DNA from: Hyphomonadaceae bacterium
GTDB lineage: Bacteria > Pseudomonadota > Alphaproteobacteria > Caulobacterales > Hyphomonadaceae
Reading direction: 5' to 3'
Length of the DNA stretch: 14,019 nt
NCBI GenBank assembly: GCA_030696545.1
Contig: JAUYSA010000026.1
Location: 1-14,019, forward strand
In this document: positions 1-6,849 of the stretch, one piece after another
Layout: each line of letters opens with the position of its first letter
Numbering within the stretch: position 1 is the stretch's first letter
Translations under genes and position numbers: made by a program
The notes under the pieces: model-generated
The model's input: only the letters and a program-made list of their open reading frames with translations
The model's database searches: none
What the model was told of the DNA's origin: nothing

Positions 1-819
1 CTGGGCCTGCCGCTGCTGGGCACGGTGCCGATCGCGCCCAAGGACCTGAGCCCGGTCCGCGCGCTGTCCGATCCCAAGTCTATGCTGTCCGAAGCCTACT
101 ATTCGGTGCGTACCGCGCTGCAGTTCTCGACCCAGGAGGGCGTGCCTTCCAGCCTGCTGGTGACCAGTAGCCGCGCGGCGGAGGGCAAGACCACCACCTC
201 CCTGGCGATCGCCGCAGGCTTCGCCCGGCTGGGCCTGCGGGTGCTGCTGATCGACGCCGACCTGCGCGACCCGTCGCTGCACAAGATACTCTCGCGCGAC
301 AACGGCGTCGGCCTGAGCAACCTGCTGGCCGGCGGCGTCGACCTGATCCCGGCGGTGCAACCTACGCACCAGAAGAACCTGTTCTTCCTGGCCTGCGGGC
401 CGCTGCCGCCCAATCCGGCGGAGCTGCTGGGCGGGCGCAAGATGCGCGCGTTCCTGGACGCGGCCCGGCGTGAGTTCGACCTGGTGGTGATCGACGGGCC
501 GCCGGTGATGGGCCTGGCCGACGCGCCGCTGATCGCCAATGTGGCCGCGGCGACGATGATGATCGTGCACGCCGGCAAGACCCGTCGCGAGGCGGCGCGT
601 GCGGCGGTGCGGCGGCTGCGCGGCGGCGACGTCCACCTGATCGGCGCTGTGCTGACCAAGTTCGACCTGAAGAAGGCCGGCTACGGCTACGGCCACGCGC
701 ACGGCTATGGGTACGGCTACGGCTATGGATACGACTATGGCGCGTCGCCGCTCCCGGCGGGACGCAAGCTGGGTTTCGCCGCGGCGGGACGCTGGCTGGA
801 CAATATGAGGCGCGGCTGA
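1..819 (+). CDS. Wzc-like polysaccharide tyrosine autokinase (BY-kinase), 5'-truncated
   Basis: C-terminal kinase domain of an inner-membrane chain-length regulator and tyrosine autokinase for exopolysaccharide or capsule. The reading frame is already open at base 1, and its first residues, LGLPLLGTVP, are the usual lead-in to this domain, so the Wzz-like membrane half lies upstream. The GTG at 25 is internal, not the start. Counting from base 1, the P-loop (AAEGKTTTS) is near residues 59-67, Walker A' (LLIDADLRDP) near 82-91, and Walker B (LVVIDGPP) near 161-168. The end carries a Gly/Tyr/His-rich tail with eight tyrosines spaced mostly every second residue, then about 30 more residues. In this family the tail is the autophosphorylation site, and its phosphorylation state controls oligomerisation and polymer export. 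It overlaps the next gene by one base (TGATG). Family assignment is firm; the polymer is unknown. Confidence 0.93.
   Translation: MGLPLLGTVPIAPKDLSPVRALSDPKSMLSEAYYSVRTALQFSTQEGVPSSLLVTSSRAAEGKTTTSLAIAAGFARLGLRVLLIDADLRDPSLHKILSRDNGVGLSNLLAGGVDLIPAVQPTHQKNLFFLACGPLPPNPAELLGGRKMRAFLDAARREFDLVVIDGPPVMGLADAPLIANVAAATMMIVHAGKTRREAARAAVRRLRGGDVHLIGAVLTKFDLKKAGYGYGHAHGYGYGYGYGYDYGASPLPAGRKLGFAAAGRWLDNMRRG
682..738 (+). repeat. Low-complexity (Gly-Tyr)n coding repeat of the kinase tail
   Basis: A short degenerate repeat of ggctay codons encodes alternating Gly and Tyr with a small His-Ala-His interruption, giving eight tyrosines in 19 residues. It corresponds to the C-terminal tyrosine cluster of BY-kinases. 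Such a repeat can expand or contract by slippage in steps of six bases without a frameshift, which would change the number of phosphorylation sites. Confidence 0.75.
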
Positions 820-2060
820 TGGCGTCGCAGCGCTCAGCGGGCTTGATAGGGCCGGGCGCCGTCTTGCTGGCGGCCGCACTGACGCTGGGCGCAATCGCGC
901 TGTGCTGGTTGTCGCTGAGCCACGCCATGGCCGAAGCCCAGGCCGACGCAGACCCCGCCGCCGCTCTGCACTGGCGTGCGCACAACGCGCGCGCCCTGGC
1001 CGCGGCGTCCGAGCAGAAGCTGCAGTCGCTGGACGCCGGCGTCGCCGGGGCGACGGCGTTCGCCAGGGCCGCCCTGCGCTATGGGCCCCTACAGTCGACG
1101 CCGTTGCGCACACTGGCGCTCGCGGCCGTCCGGCAGAAACAGGAGGCCGCCGCCCAGCGGTTCATGGCCCAGGCCGCGCTCCGCACCCGACGTGATCCGC
1201 TGGCGCAGTCCTGGCTGCTGGAGCGGGCCCACGCCCGCGGCGACTACGCTCAGACCATCGCCCGCGCCGATGCGATCATGCGGCTTGACGGCGAGATGAC
1301 CACGCCGCTGTTCGTGCTGATCAACGACATCGCCGGGCGGCCCGGCGGCGAGGCGCCGGTGGCCGCAGCGCTCGCCGCGCGTCCGCCATGGCGCGCCGCC
1401 TATCTGCGCCAGCTCGCGGCCCAGCCCGGCGGCGGCGCGCGCGCCTGGGCGCTGCATCGTTCGCTGATCGCCCGCGGCGCCGGTCCCAGCGACGCAGAGG
1501 CCCAGCCGCTGCTGGCCCGCCTGGTCGCCGACGGCGACTACGCCCTGGCCGCGCATGCGTGGAGCGCGCTGTTGCCGCGGGACCAGCGCGCGGCCGCGGG
1601 GCGGCTCTACGACGGTGCCTTCCATGGCAAGCCCGGCGTCGGCCCGTTCAACTGGGAGACCACGCCGCGCTCAGACCTGGTCGCCGAGATCGCCCAGGCG
1701 CCGGACGCGACGCCGGCCCTGCATGTGGCCTTTCCGGCCGGCGGGATGGCGGCGCTGGCCGGCCAGCTGCTGCTGCTGGAGCCCGGAACGTGGCGGTTGT
1801 CGGGCCGCGCCCGCTTCGAGCCACTGGCGACGCGGGGGGTGCTGGCCTGGAACATCTGGTGCATCGAAGGCGACAAGTCGATGATCGCGGAGACCCGCCA
1901 GAGTGGTGACGCCGCCGGCTGGCGCACCTTCGAGACGACATTTGAGGTCCCACCGACCGACTGCCGAGCCCAATGGCTAGGCCTGCGCAGCTACGCCCAG
2001 GACAGCTTCGCCACGGTGGAAGCGTGGTACAGCGGCATGAAGCTGGAGCGGGGCGCGTGA
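819..2060 (+). CDS. Membrane-anchored protein with helical-repeat middle and C-terminal beta-sandwich-like domain
   Basis: I do not recognise a named family. The 413-residue product has one hydrophobic segment near residues 11-33, suggesting an N-terminal anchor with the rest in the periplasm. Residues about 50-265 are Ala/Leu-rich with paired-helix character (for example AAVRQKQEAAAQRFMAQAAL, and GDYAQTIARADAIMRLDG), resembling TPR-type repeats. Residues about 275-410 change to a beta-rich pattern with LEPGTWRLSGRARF, LAWNIWCIEG, a VPPTDC stretch and a closing AWYSGMKLE strand, like carbohydrate-binding jelly-roll modules. Cys348 and Cys382 could form a disulfide. The ATG overlaps the kinase stop (TGATG), with GAGG eight bases upstream (807-810), so co-translation is likely. 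The context suggests a role in polymer assembly or export, such as contacting the kinase or nascent glycan; that is inference. Confidence 0.8.
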   Translation: MASQRSAGLIGPGAVLLAAALTLGAIALCWLSLSHAMAEAQADADPAAALHWRAHNARALAAASEQKLQSLDAGVAGATAFARAALRYGPLQSTPLRTLALAAVRQKQEAAAQRFMAQAALRTRRDPLAQSWLLERAHARGDYAQTIARADAIMRLDGEMTTPLFVLINDIAGRPGGEAPVAAALAARPPWRAAYLRQLAAQPGGGARAWALHRSLIARGAGPSDAEAQPLLARLVADGDYALAAHAWSALLPRDQRAAAGRLYDGAFHGKPGVGPFNWETTPRSDLVAEIAQAPDATPALHVAFPAGGMAALAGQLLLLEPGTWRLSGRARFEPLATRGVLAWNIWCIEGDKSMIAETRQSGDAAGWRTFETTFEVPPTDCRAQWLGLRSYAQDSFATVEAWYSGMKLERGA

Positions 2061-2160
2061 GACCGCTTAGCGCTGATCAACTCACAGCTGGCTCTCTCGC
2101 CCCCTGCGCTGTCGAGAGGAGCGGAGGATTTCCCAAGCTCGACTGGCTTCATCAGGTTCG

Positions 2161-3543
2161 ATGTCGCTCAGCGGCCGCCGGGTCTCGTGGATCACGTTCG
2201 CTGATGGTGTCCAAATGACCTCAGCGACGAGCCCGATGTGGGGGAACCGCGCGCTACGCGTCGTCGCCACGAATTTCGCCAAGGTCTTCGGCGGGCAAGC
2301 GGTCGCCATGGTGTTGGGCTTCGGCGCTCTCACCCTCAATTCTCACGCGTTGGGGGCCAAAGACTTCGGCGTGCTGATCGTTATCCAGGCCGTCAGCGAA
2401 TTTGCGCTCATGATGTTCGCGTTCCAGACTTGGCAAGCCATCGTCCGCTTCGGCGCAGGCGATTTGGAGCGCGGTGATTTTCGCCGTTTGCAAGCCCGCT
2501 TTGGATTGGGCCTCGCCATGGACGTCTGTGCTGCCTTGGCGGCAAGCTTGGCGGCGGCGAGCGCATTTCTGTTCTTGTCGAAACTTGTCGGTATCTCACC
2601 CGATCATCGAATGCTGGGGGTTGCTTTTGCGCTGTTCGGGATAGCACAGGCGACGAGTACCAGCATCGGAATCCTACGGCTGACCGGCAGGTTTGGGTTG
2701 GTCACCATCGTCCAGGTCACTGGGGCCGCGGCTTTACTCGCAAATGCTTTTATACTTTCGCGCGCACGTGAACCGCTCGCGTCATATGTCTACTCGATAG
2801 GCCTTATCAGCGCCGCCACTTCGATAGCCCTCATCGCGGCCGCCGCCCTGCGGCTGGCCGGTTTGACCCGCGACACCGTGCGTTTGACCACGCCGGCGTC
2901 TCTGGATCGGTGGGCATTCTTCCGGTTTGCGCTCGCTACCTCTGCTTCTGGCTCGCTCAATGCGCTTCGGCAGCGTGGAGAGGTGCTTATCATCTCCGGC
3001 CTCCTGGGCCCCGGCGCGGCGGGCTTCTATGCCGTCGCCTATAGGGCCGCAGCCCTGCTGGCCAGGTTCGGAGAGGCTGGACGGCAAGCAGCTTACCCAG
3101 AGATTGCCGGGCTGGTGGCTAGCGGAGACTTGCCTGCGGCGCGCACGCTCGTCCTGCGTCTAAGCGCCGCCGGTACGGCGATATCCATCCCGATCTTCTT
3201 GTGTGCGGTCGTTTTTGGTCGGCCGGCGCTGCAGATCGTTTTCGGGACGGAGTTCGGCCAAGCGCACTCAGCGCTGCTTTGGCTCATGACCTCCACTTTG
3301 CTCTATGGCTGCACCTTCGCCGTCGGATCGTTCATCCAAATTACTCGCGGAGCCTCGTATTTCCTCGCGCTCAACCTGATTGCGACGACGGGGTTCCTGG
3401 CGGGTGCCTTCGCCGGCCCTCGCTTTTGGGGCCTCCAGGGCGCGGGCCTGGGCGCGACCATCTTTGCCGTCATCTTTGCAGCTTTGCTCAGCATCATCTT
3501 CCGCGCGCCTCGCAATGAAATGATGATTTCAACTTCGAAGTAA
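2161..3543 (+). CDS. wzx: Wzx-type polysaccharide flippase (MOP/PST superfamily)
   Basis: Inner-membrane protein predicted to move the undecaprenyl-diphosphate-linked repeat unit from cytoplasm to periplasm. The 460-residue frame has about 12 hydrophobic segments, starting near residue 40 (ATNFAKVFGGQAVAMVLGF) and ending near 445. It shows the usual family pattern: an N-terminal NFAKVFGGQ segment, a charged cytoplasmic loop around 100-115, LNALRQRGEVLIISGLLGP near 266-284 and AGFYAVAYRAAALLARFGEA near 287-306. Length is normal. The start is uncertain: ATG 2161 has only a weak CAGG upstream, while ATG 2215 or 2239 would give a shorter tail before the first membrane segment, also without a good ribosome site. 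The gene lies 100 bases after the previous one and marks the drop to lower GC. Confidence 0.88.
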   Translation: MSLSGRRVSWITFADGVQMTSATSPMWGNRALRVVATNFAKVFGGQAVAMVLGFGALTLNSHALGAKDFGVLIVIQAVSEFALMMFAFQTWQAIVRFGAGDLERGDFRRLQARFGLGLAMDVCAALAASLAAASAFLFLSKLVGISPDHRMLGVAFALFGIAQATSTSIGILRLTGRFGLVTIVQVTGAAALLANAFILSRAREPLASYVYSIGLISAATSIALIAAAALRLAGLTRDTVRLTTPASLDRWAFFRFALATSASGSLNALRQRGEVLIISGLLGPGAAGFYAVAYRAAALLARFGEAGRQAAYPEIAGLVASGDLPAARTLVLRLSAAGTAISIPIFLCAVVFGRPALQIVFGTEFGQAHSALLWLMTSTLLYGCTFAVGSFIQITRGASYFLALNLIATTGFLAGAFAGPRFWGLQGAGLGATIFAVIFAALLSIIFRAPRNEMMISTSK

Positions 3544-3785
3544 TAGAGGAGAAATAATCATAGTCATTTGCAAGAATCGAGATCGGTGACGACGCCTGAC
3601 TAGGGCAGGCATGCGCGTCCTCGACGGCTCGGTAATCGAGGCGCGATCTTAGCGGCAGAAGCTGTGGTCTTGAGCGCTCATCTCTCGAGCGAAGCGATCC
3701 ATGGCGGCGTTCCGACAACGGCTCTTGGGCACCGCCTATGAGCTGAGAAAATGCGACAGGAATTACCTAGATTCAGGATGGCTCA
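3544..3785. other. 242-bp gap between wzx and the methyltransferase gene, with possible gene relics
   Basis: This is the largest gap inside the run. It begins with a good Shine-Dalgarno-like GAGGAG (3546-3551), but no ATG/GTG/TTG follows at normal spacing. Instead ATA, ATC and ATA codons occur, and the frame from 3554 reads IIIVICKNRDR before a stop. It ends with a 34-codon ORF (3701-3805) that runs 20 bases into the methyltransferase gene in another frame. A few short inverted repeats exist (such as gcctg/caggc at 3594-3610), but none is followed by a T-run, so I see no convincing terminator. No clear sigma-70 promoter is visible. Confidence 0.5.
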
Positions 3786-3805
3786 ATGAAGCCCGCACGA
3801 AATAG
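3701..3805 (+). pseudogene. 34-codon ORF, possible relic of an older gene N-terminus
   Basis: The short product (MAAFRQRLLGTAYELRK, then a segment with NYLDSGWLNE) has no convincing ribosome site and overlaps the start of the downstream methyltransferase gene by 20 bases in a different frame. A basic Leu-rich start followed by an aromatic segment is common at the N-terminus of polysaccharide-locus methyltransferases and transferases, so this may be a decayed remnant. It may equally be a chance ORF. Confidence 0.2.
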
Positions 3806-4586
3806 AATGATGGAAGCGCTCGCAATCTTTGGACGCTCGCCGGCCGCCGCGGCACAATTCACGGTCTCTGAAATAGGAGGCGGCGGTGACCCACGGCAGC
3901 TGGATTTCGGCCCACTGCGCATTTGGGTTCGGCCGAGAACTACGGATCTGAAGGTCGTTCGGTCCTGCATGTTGGGCGAATTCGATGCCATTCTCGCCAT
4001 GGTGCGCTCCGAACACGATCTGATTATCGATGCAGGCGGTTACATCGGGATCACCTCAATCCTGTTCGCCCAGAAATTCCCCAAGGCGACAATCGTTTGC
4101 TTGGAACCGAACGATGAGAATTACGAGATGGCGGAGCGGAATTGTGCACCGTGGCCCAATATCAGGGTTCTGAAATGCGCGCTGGCTCCTCGGAGTGGCT
4201 CGGTGATGCTCAAGGATCGTGGAACCGGGCACTGGGGGTTCACGGTCGTTGATAACGACGCACAAGGGCGCATCTTGCGCAACGTTGGTGAAACGGCAGC
4301 GATTACGGTTGATGAGCTACTTTCCAGCTGCGGAAAATCTGGCGTTGATCTGCTCAAGCTCGACATTGAGGGCGGGGAGTACGCGCTTCTGAGAGACAAG
4401 CCAGCGTGGATTCATCAATGCGGCGTTATCGTCGCTGAGATGCATGATCGCATCTGCCCCGGTGCCACCCGCGCCTTCATAAATGCGACAGAGGGACGGA
4501 CAGATGTCTGGACGAAGGGGGAGAAGCGCGTGTCGATCCGCGCCGATCTCGCCGATGCTGCGGCAAAGGTGGATCTGGCGGTTTGA
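3786..4586 (+). CDS. FkbM-family SAM-dependent methyltransferase
   Basis: Predicted cytoplasmic O-methyltransferase that methylates a hydroxyl of a sugar in the repeat unit. The 266-residue product has the class I Rossmann motif I LIIDAGGYIGITSILFA (residues 79-95), the acidic residue after the second strand (CLEPNDEN, Glu107), and the family-typical LLKLDIEGGEYALL (189-202) followed by VIVAEMHD (214-221). Length is normal for FkbM proteins. The ATG at 3786 has AGGA seven bases upstream; a second ATG at 3807 is possible. Its stop overlaps the TTG start of the next gene, so this gene heads the tightly coupled run. The acceptor sugar cannot be read from sequence. Confidence 0.88.
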   Translation: MKPARNRMMEALAIFGRSPAAAAQFTVSEIGGGGDPRQLDFGPLRIWVRPRTTDLKVVRSCMLGEFDAILAMVRSEHDLIIDAGGYIGITSILFAQKFPKATIVCLEPNDENYEMAERNCAPWPNIRVLKCALAPRSGSVMLKDRGTGHWGFTVVDNDAQGRILRNVGETAAITVDELLSSCGKSGVDLLKLDIEGGEYALLRDKPAWIHQCGVIVAEMHDRICPGATRAFINATEGRTDVWTKGEKRVSIRADLADAAAKVDLAV

Positions 4587-5581
4587 CATTTCCCAACCCA
4601 ATCCACTTCGTCGTGCCGCGGTCATTCTTCGATCGACTAGCCGCGCTACCAGGCCAAACGTTGGGGCTGGACTATCCTTACTGGATAGGCGGGCAGTTCA
4701 ATTGGGCTGCCCAGGCTTGGCTTGCGCTTCGCCAGCAGCGGGAGGGGCTGACGATTGGATGCGCGCCCTGCGCAGGCCGGATCAACTTCGCCCATTCGAT
4801 GGTCTGGCGGGCGTTGGGTCCGCGGACAGGGGAGTTCCGCGTAGGCGCGCGCGCGGACTACCGGCGACTGTTCGACGTGGATTTCGAGTTCTTGCAGAAC
4901 CCCGCCGCTCGATGCGGCCCGCGGCAGGCCTATGTCCCTTATTGGCCGATCCCAGGGCTGATCCCCCGCGACCCTAATCGCCGCGCGCTACGCACGGTGG
5001 CCTATGCTGGCCGCATCGGCGCTAAGAACCTGTCGAGCGATCTGCGTCGCGAGCTCGATGGCCACCCCGCCATGCGCGGACTGAACTTCGCCACGATCCC
5101 CCCGGATCAATGGCACAACATGTCGCAGATCGACCTGTTAGTCGCGGTCCGGGACTTCGCGGGCTTGCGCCATCTCGACAAACCGCCGAGCAAACTATTC
5201 AACGCCTGGGCGGCGAACGTCCCTCTGATCGGGGGCGCGGACAGCGCCTTCGCGGAGGTCGGTAGACCCGGTGAAGATTATGTCCGGGCCACCACGCCCG
5301 TGACGTTCTTCGGTGCCGTCGAGCGGCTTCGGCAAGACCCAAGCTATTACGCCGCGCTTGTCGCGGCTGGGCGAGCTCGTCTCCCGGAGCTCAGCCGGGA
5401 AGCTGTCGGTAATGCGTGGCTAGAGTTGTTCGACGGACCGGTAGCCGCTGCATTCGAGAACTGGCAGGTGACAGGACGGCCGCTCAATCCCTTCGGGAAC
5501 GCCCTCGACCGAGGATATGACATGCTGGCGCGGGCCCGCTCGTCACTTCGACGTCGCGCTGCGGCTGCGTCTCGAGCGTGA
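4583..5581 (+). CDS. Putative GT-B-fold glycosyltransferase, family unassigned
   Basis: The 332-residue cytoplasmic protein has no membrane segment. The C-terminal half starts near YAGRIGAKNL (141-150) and looks like a GT-B donor-binding domain. IDLLVAVRDF (183-192) is followed by KPPSKLFNAWAANVPLIGG (200-218) and a Glu at 225, matching the pattern in which transferases bind the nucleotide sugar after a KxxxKLxNAW turn. The N-terminal half (YPYWIGGQFNWAAQAWLALR, then TIGCAPCAGRINFAHS) is unusual and I cannot place it. It starts with TTG overlapping the previous stop (TTGA), with AAAGGTGG about ten bases upstream (4565-4572); no earlier alternative fits. It probably adds one sugar to the repeat unit, but donor, linkage and CAZy family are unknown. 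Confidence 0.72.
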   Translation: MTFPNPIHFVVPRSFFDRLAALPGQTLGLDYPYWIGGQFNWAAQAWLALRQQREGLTIGCAPCAGRINFAHSMVWRALGPRTGEFRVGARADYRRLFDVDFEFLQNPAARCGPRQAYVPYWPIPGLIPRDPNRRALRTVAYAGRIGAKNLSSDLRRELDGHPAMRGLNFATIPPDQWHNMSQIDLLVAVRDFAGLRHLDKPPSKLFNAWAANVPLIGGADSAFAEVGRPGEDYVRATTPVTFFGAVERLRQDPSYYAALVAAGRARLPELSREAVGNAWLELFDGPVAAAFENWQVTGRPLNPFGNALDRGYDMLARARSSLRRRAAAASRA

Positions 5582-6849
5582 ACGCGATGGCCGTAGGGGC
5601 ATCAGATGTGCGCACGATCGTCATCCAGTACGGACGGCGGCGGCAATATGCAGTGCCCGCAGCGCTGGCGCGGGCTGGCGCGTTGGAGCGATTGTACACC
5701 GACGCCTGCGCGGGCAGGGGGCTTGGGCGGTTTGCGCCGCTCCTCGCCAAGGTACCAGGCGGAGGTCGAGCCCGGAAACTCGCTGCGAGACGCCCGCCCG
5801 TGGAGGTGCTGGAGCGCACGCATACGTTCGAGCGCTGGGCTTTTGACGTTGAGCGGGCGCTTGCTGCGAGAAGCTCGCCAGAAGCTAGCGGTCGCGCGCT
5901 TGACCGCGCCCACGTGCGCGCTGGCGAGGAGATGATCCACGCCGGCTTTGGCCACGCCACGCACGTGTTGTCGATGTTTGGCGAGGGGCGGCGCTTTCTT
6001 CAAGTGGCGCGAGCTCGCGGACTGAAGGTCGTGAGCGACGTCAATGTGGCGCTCTCGTCCGAAGCAATAGTTGTCGAGGCGCAGCGCCGGCATCCGGATT
6101 GGGAGGCTCCCAGCCTGTTCTGGGGCGAAACCGTCGCTGCGCGCGACCCGTCGTTCCGACCTTCCGAGGCGATGCTCACGGAAAGCGATCTCTTCCTCTG
6201 CCCCTCCGAGTTCGTACGAGACGATCTAGTCGGCGCTTACGGAATAGCCCTCGAGCGAACACTGCTTGTCCCTTACGCGGTAAACCCGCTTTGGTTTCAG
6301 CTGGAAAACACGCCAGTACGCGGTCGTATTCTGTTCGCGGGAACCGCTGGTTTGCGCAAGGGTGTGCATGTGTTGGCGGAAGCCGCTGAAATCCTGTTTG
6401 ACCGTGGATGCGCCTACGAGTTCCTGATGGCCGGCGCTGCAACTGGTGTCGTGCGAACGCATCCCGGAACCAGGCGTCTCACATTCCTGGGCACACTAGC
6501 ATTTGACCACATGCGAAGCCTCTTCGAGACGGCTGATGTCTTTGCTTTGCCGTCGCTTGCGGAAGGCTCGGCCGGTGTCACGTACGAGGCCCTTGGAGCC
6601 GGTGTTCCCGTGGTGACGACTAGGGCAGCGGGTTCGGTCGTACGCGACGGCATTGATGGCGTCATCACGCAGGAGGGAAATGCCCAGGCGCTGGCTGACG
6701 CCATTCAATCCATTGTCGAGGATCGTATCCGTCGTGCCGATATGGCCCTTGCGGCGCGAGAGCGGGCCGCGGAGTTCACTTGGGATGCCTTCCAGGGACG
6801 CCTGCTGCAGGCGTTGATACGATCGTCAGAGCAGCCCCATGCTGTTTGA
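5578..6849 (+). CDS. Glycosyltransferase family 4 (GT-B, retaining)
   Basis: Predicted cytoplasmic transferase for one repeat-unit linkage. The 423-residue product has an N-terminal acceptor domain, a domain junction around VPYAVNPLWF (231-240) and a C-terminal Glycos_transf_1 domain. It shows ILFAGTAGLRKGVHVLAEA (251-269, with the Arg-Lys pair 260-261 that binds the donor phosphates) and PSLAEGSAGVTYEALGAGVP (325-344, the E-x7-E motif with Glu329 and Glu337). The GTG start overlaps the previous stop (GTGA); an ATG three codons downstream at 5587 is an equally acceptable start. Length and motifs are normal for GT4. The stop lies 11 bases inside the polymerase gene, which argues for coupled expression. 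Sugar specificity is not predictable. Confidence 0.9.
   Translation: MNAMAVGASDVRTIVIQYGRRRQYAVPAALARAGALERLYTDACAGRGLGRFAPLLAKVPGGGRARKLAARRPPVEVLERTHTFERWAFDVERALAARSSPEASGRALDRAHVRAGEEMIHAGFGHATHVLSMFGEGRRFLQVARARGLKVVSDVNVALSSEAIVVEAQRRHPDWEAPSLFWGETVAARDPSFRPSEAMLTESDLFLCPSEFVRDDLVGAYGIALERTLLVPYAVNPLWFQLENTPVRGRILFAGTAGLRKGVHVLAEAAEILFDRGCAYEFLMAGAATGVVRTHPGTRRLTFLGTLAFDHMRSLFETADVFALPSLAEGSAGVTYEALGAGVPVVTTRAAGSVVRDGIDGVITQEGNAQALADAIQSIVEDRIRRADMALAARERAAEFTWDAFQGRLLQALIRSSEQPHAV

Noticed and set aside
362..985. Long minus-strand ORF over the kinase gene
   Set aside because: Ser/Arg/Ala-rich shadow of the kinase frame, with no domain or ribosome site.
3594..3643. Short inverted repeats in the wzx-methyltransferase gap as a terminator
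   Set aside because: Stems are only 5-6 bp and no run of T follows; insufficient for an intrinsic terminator.
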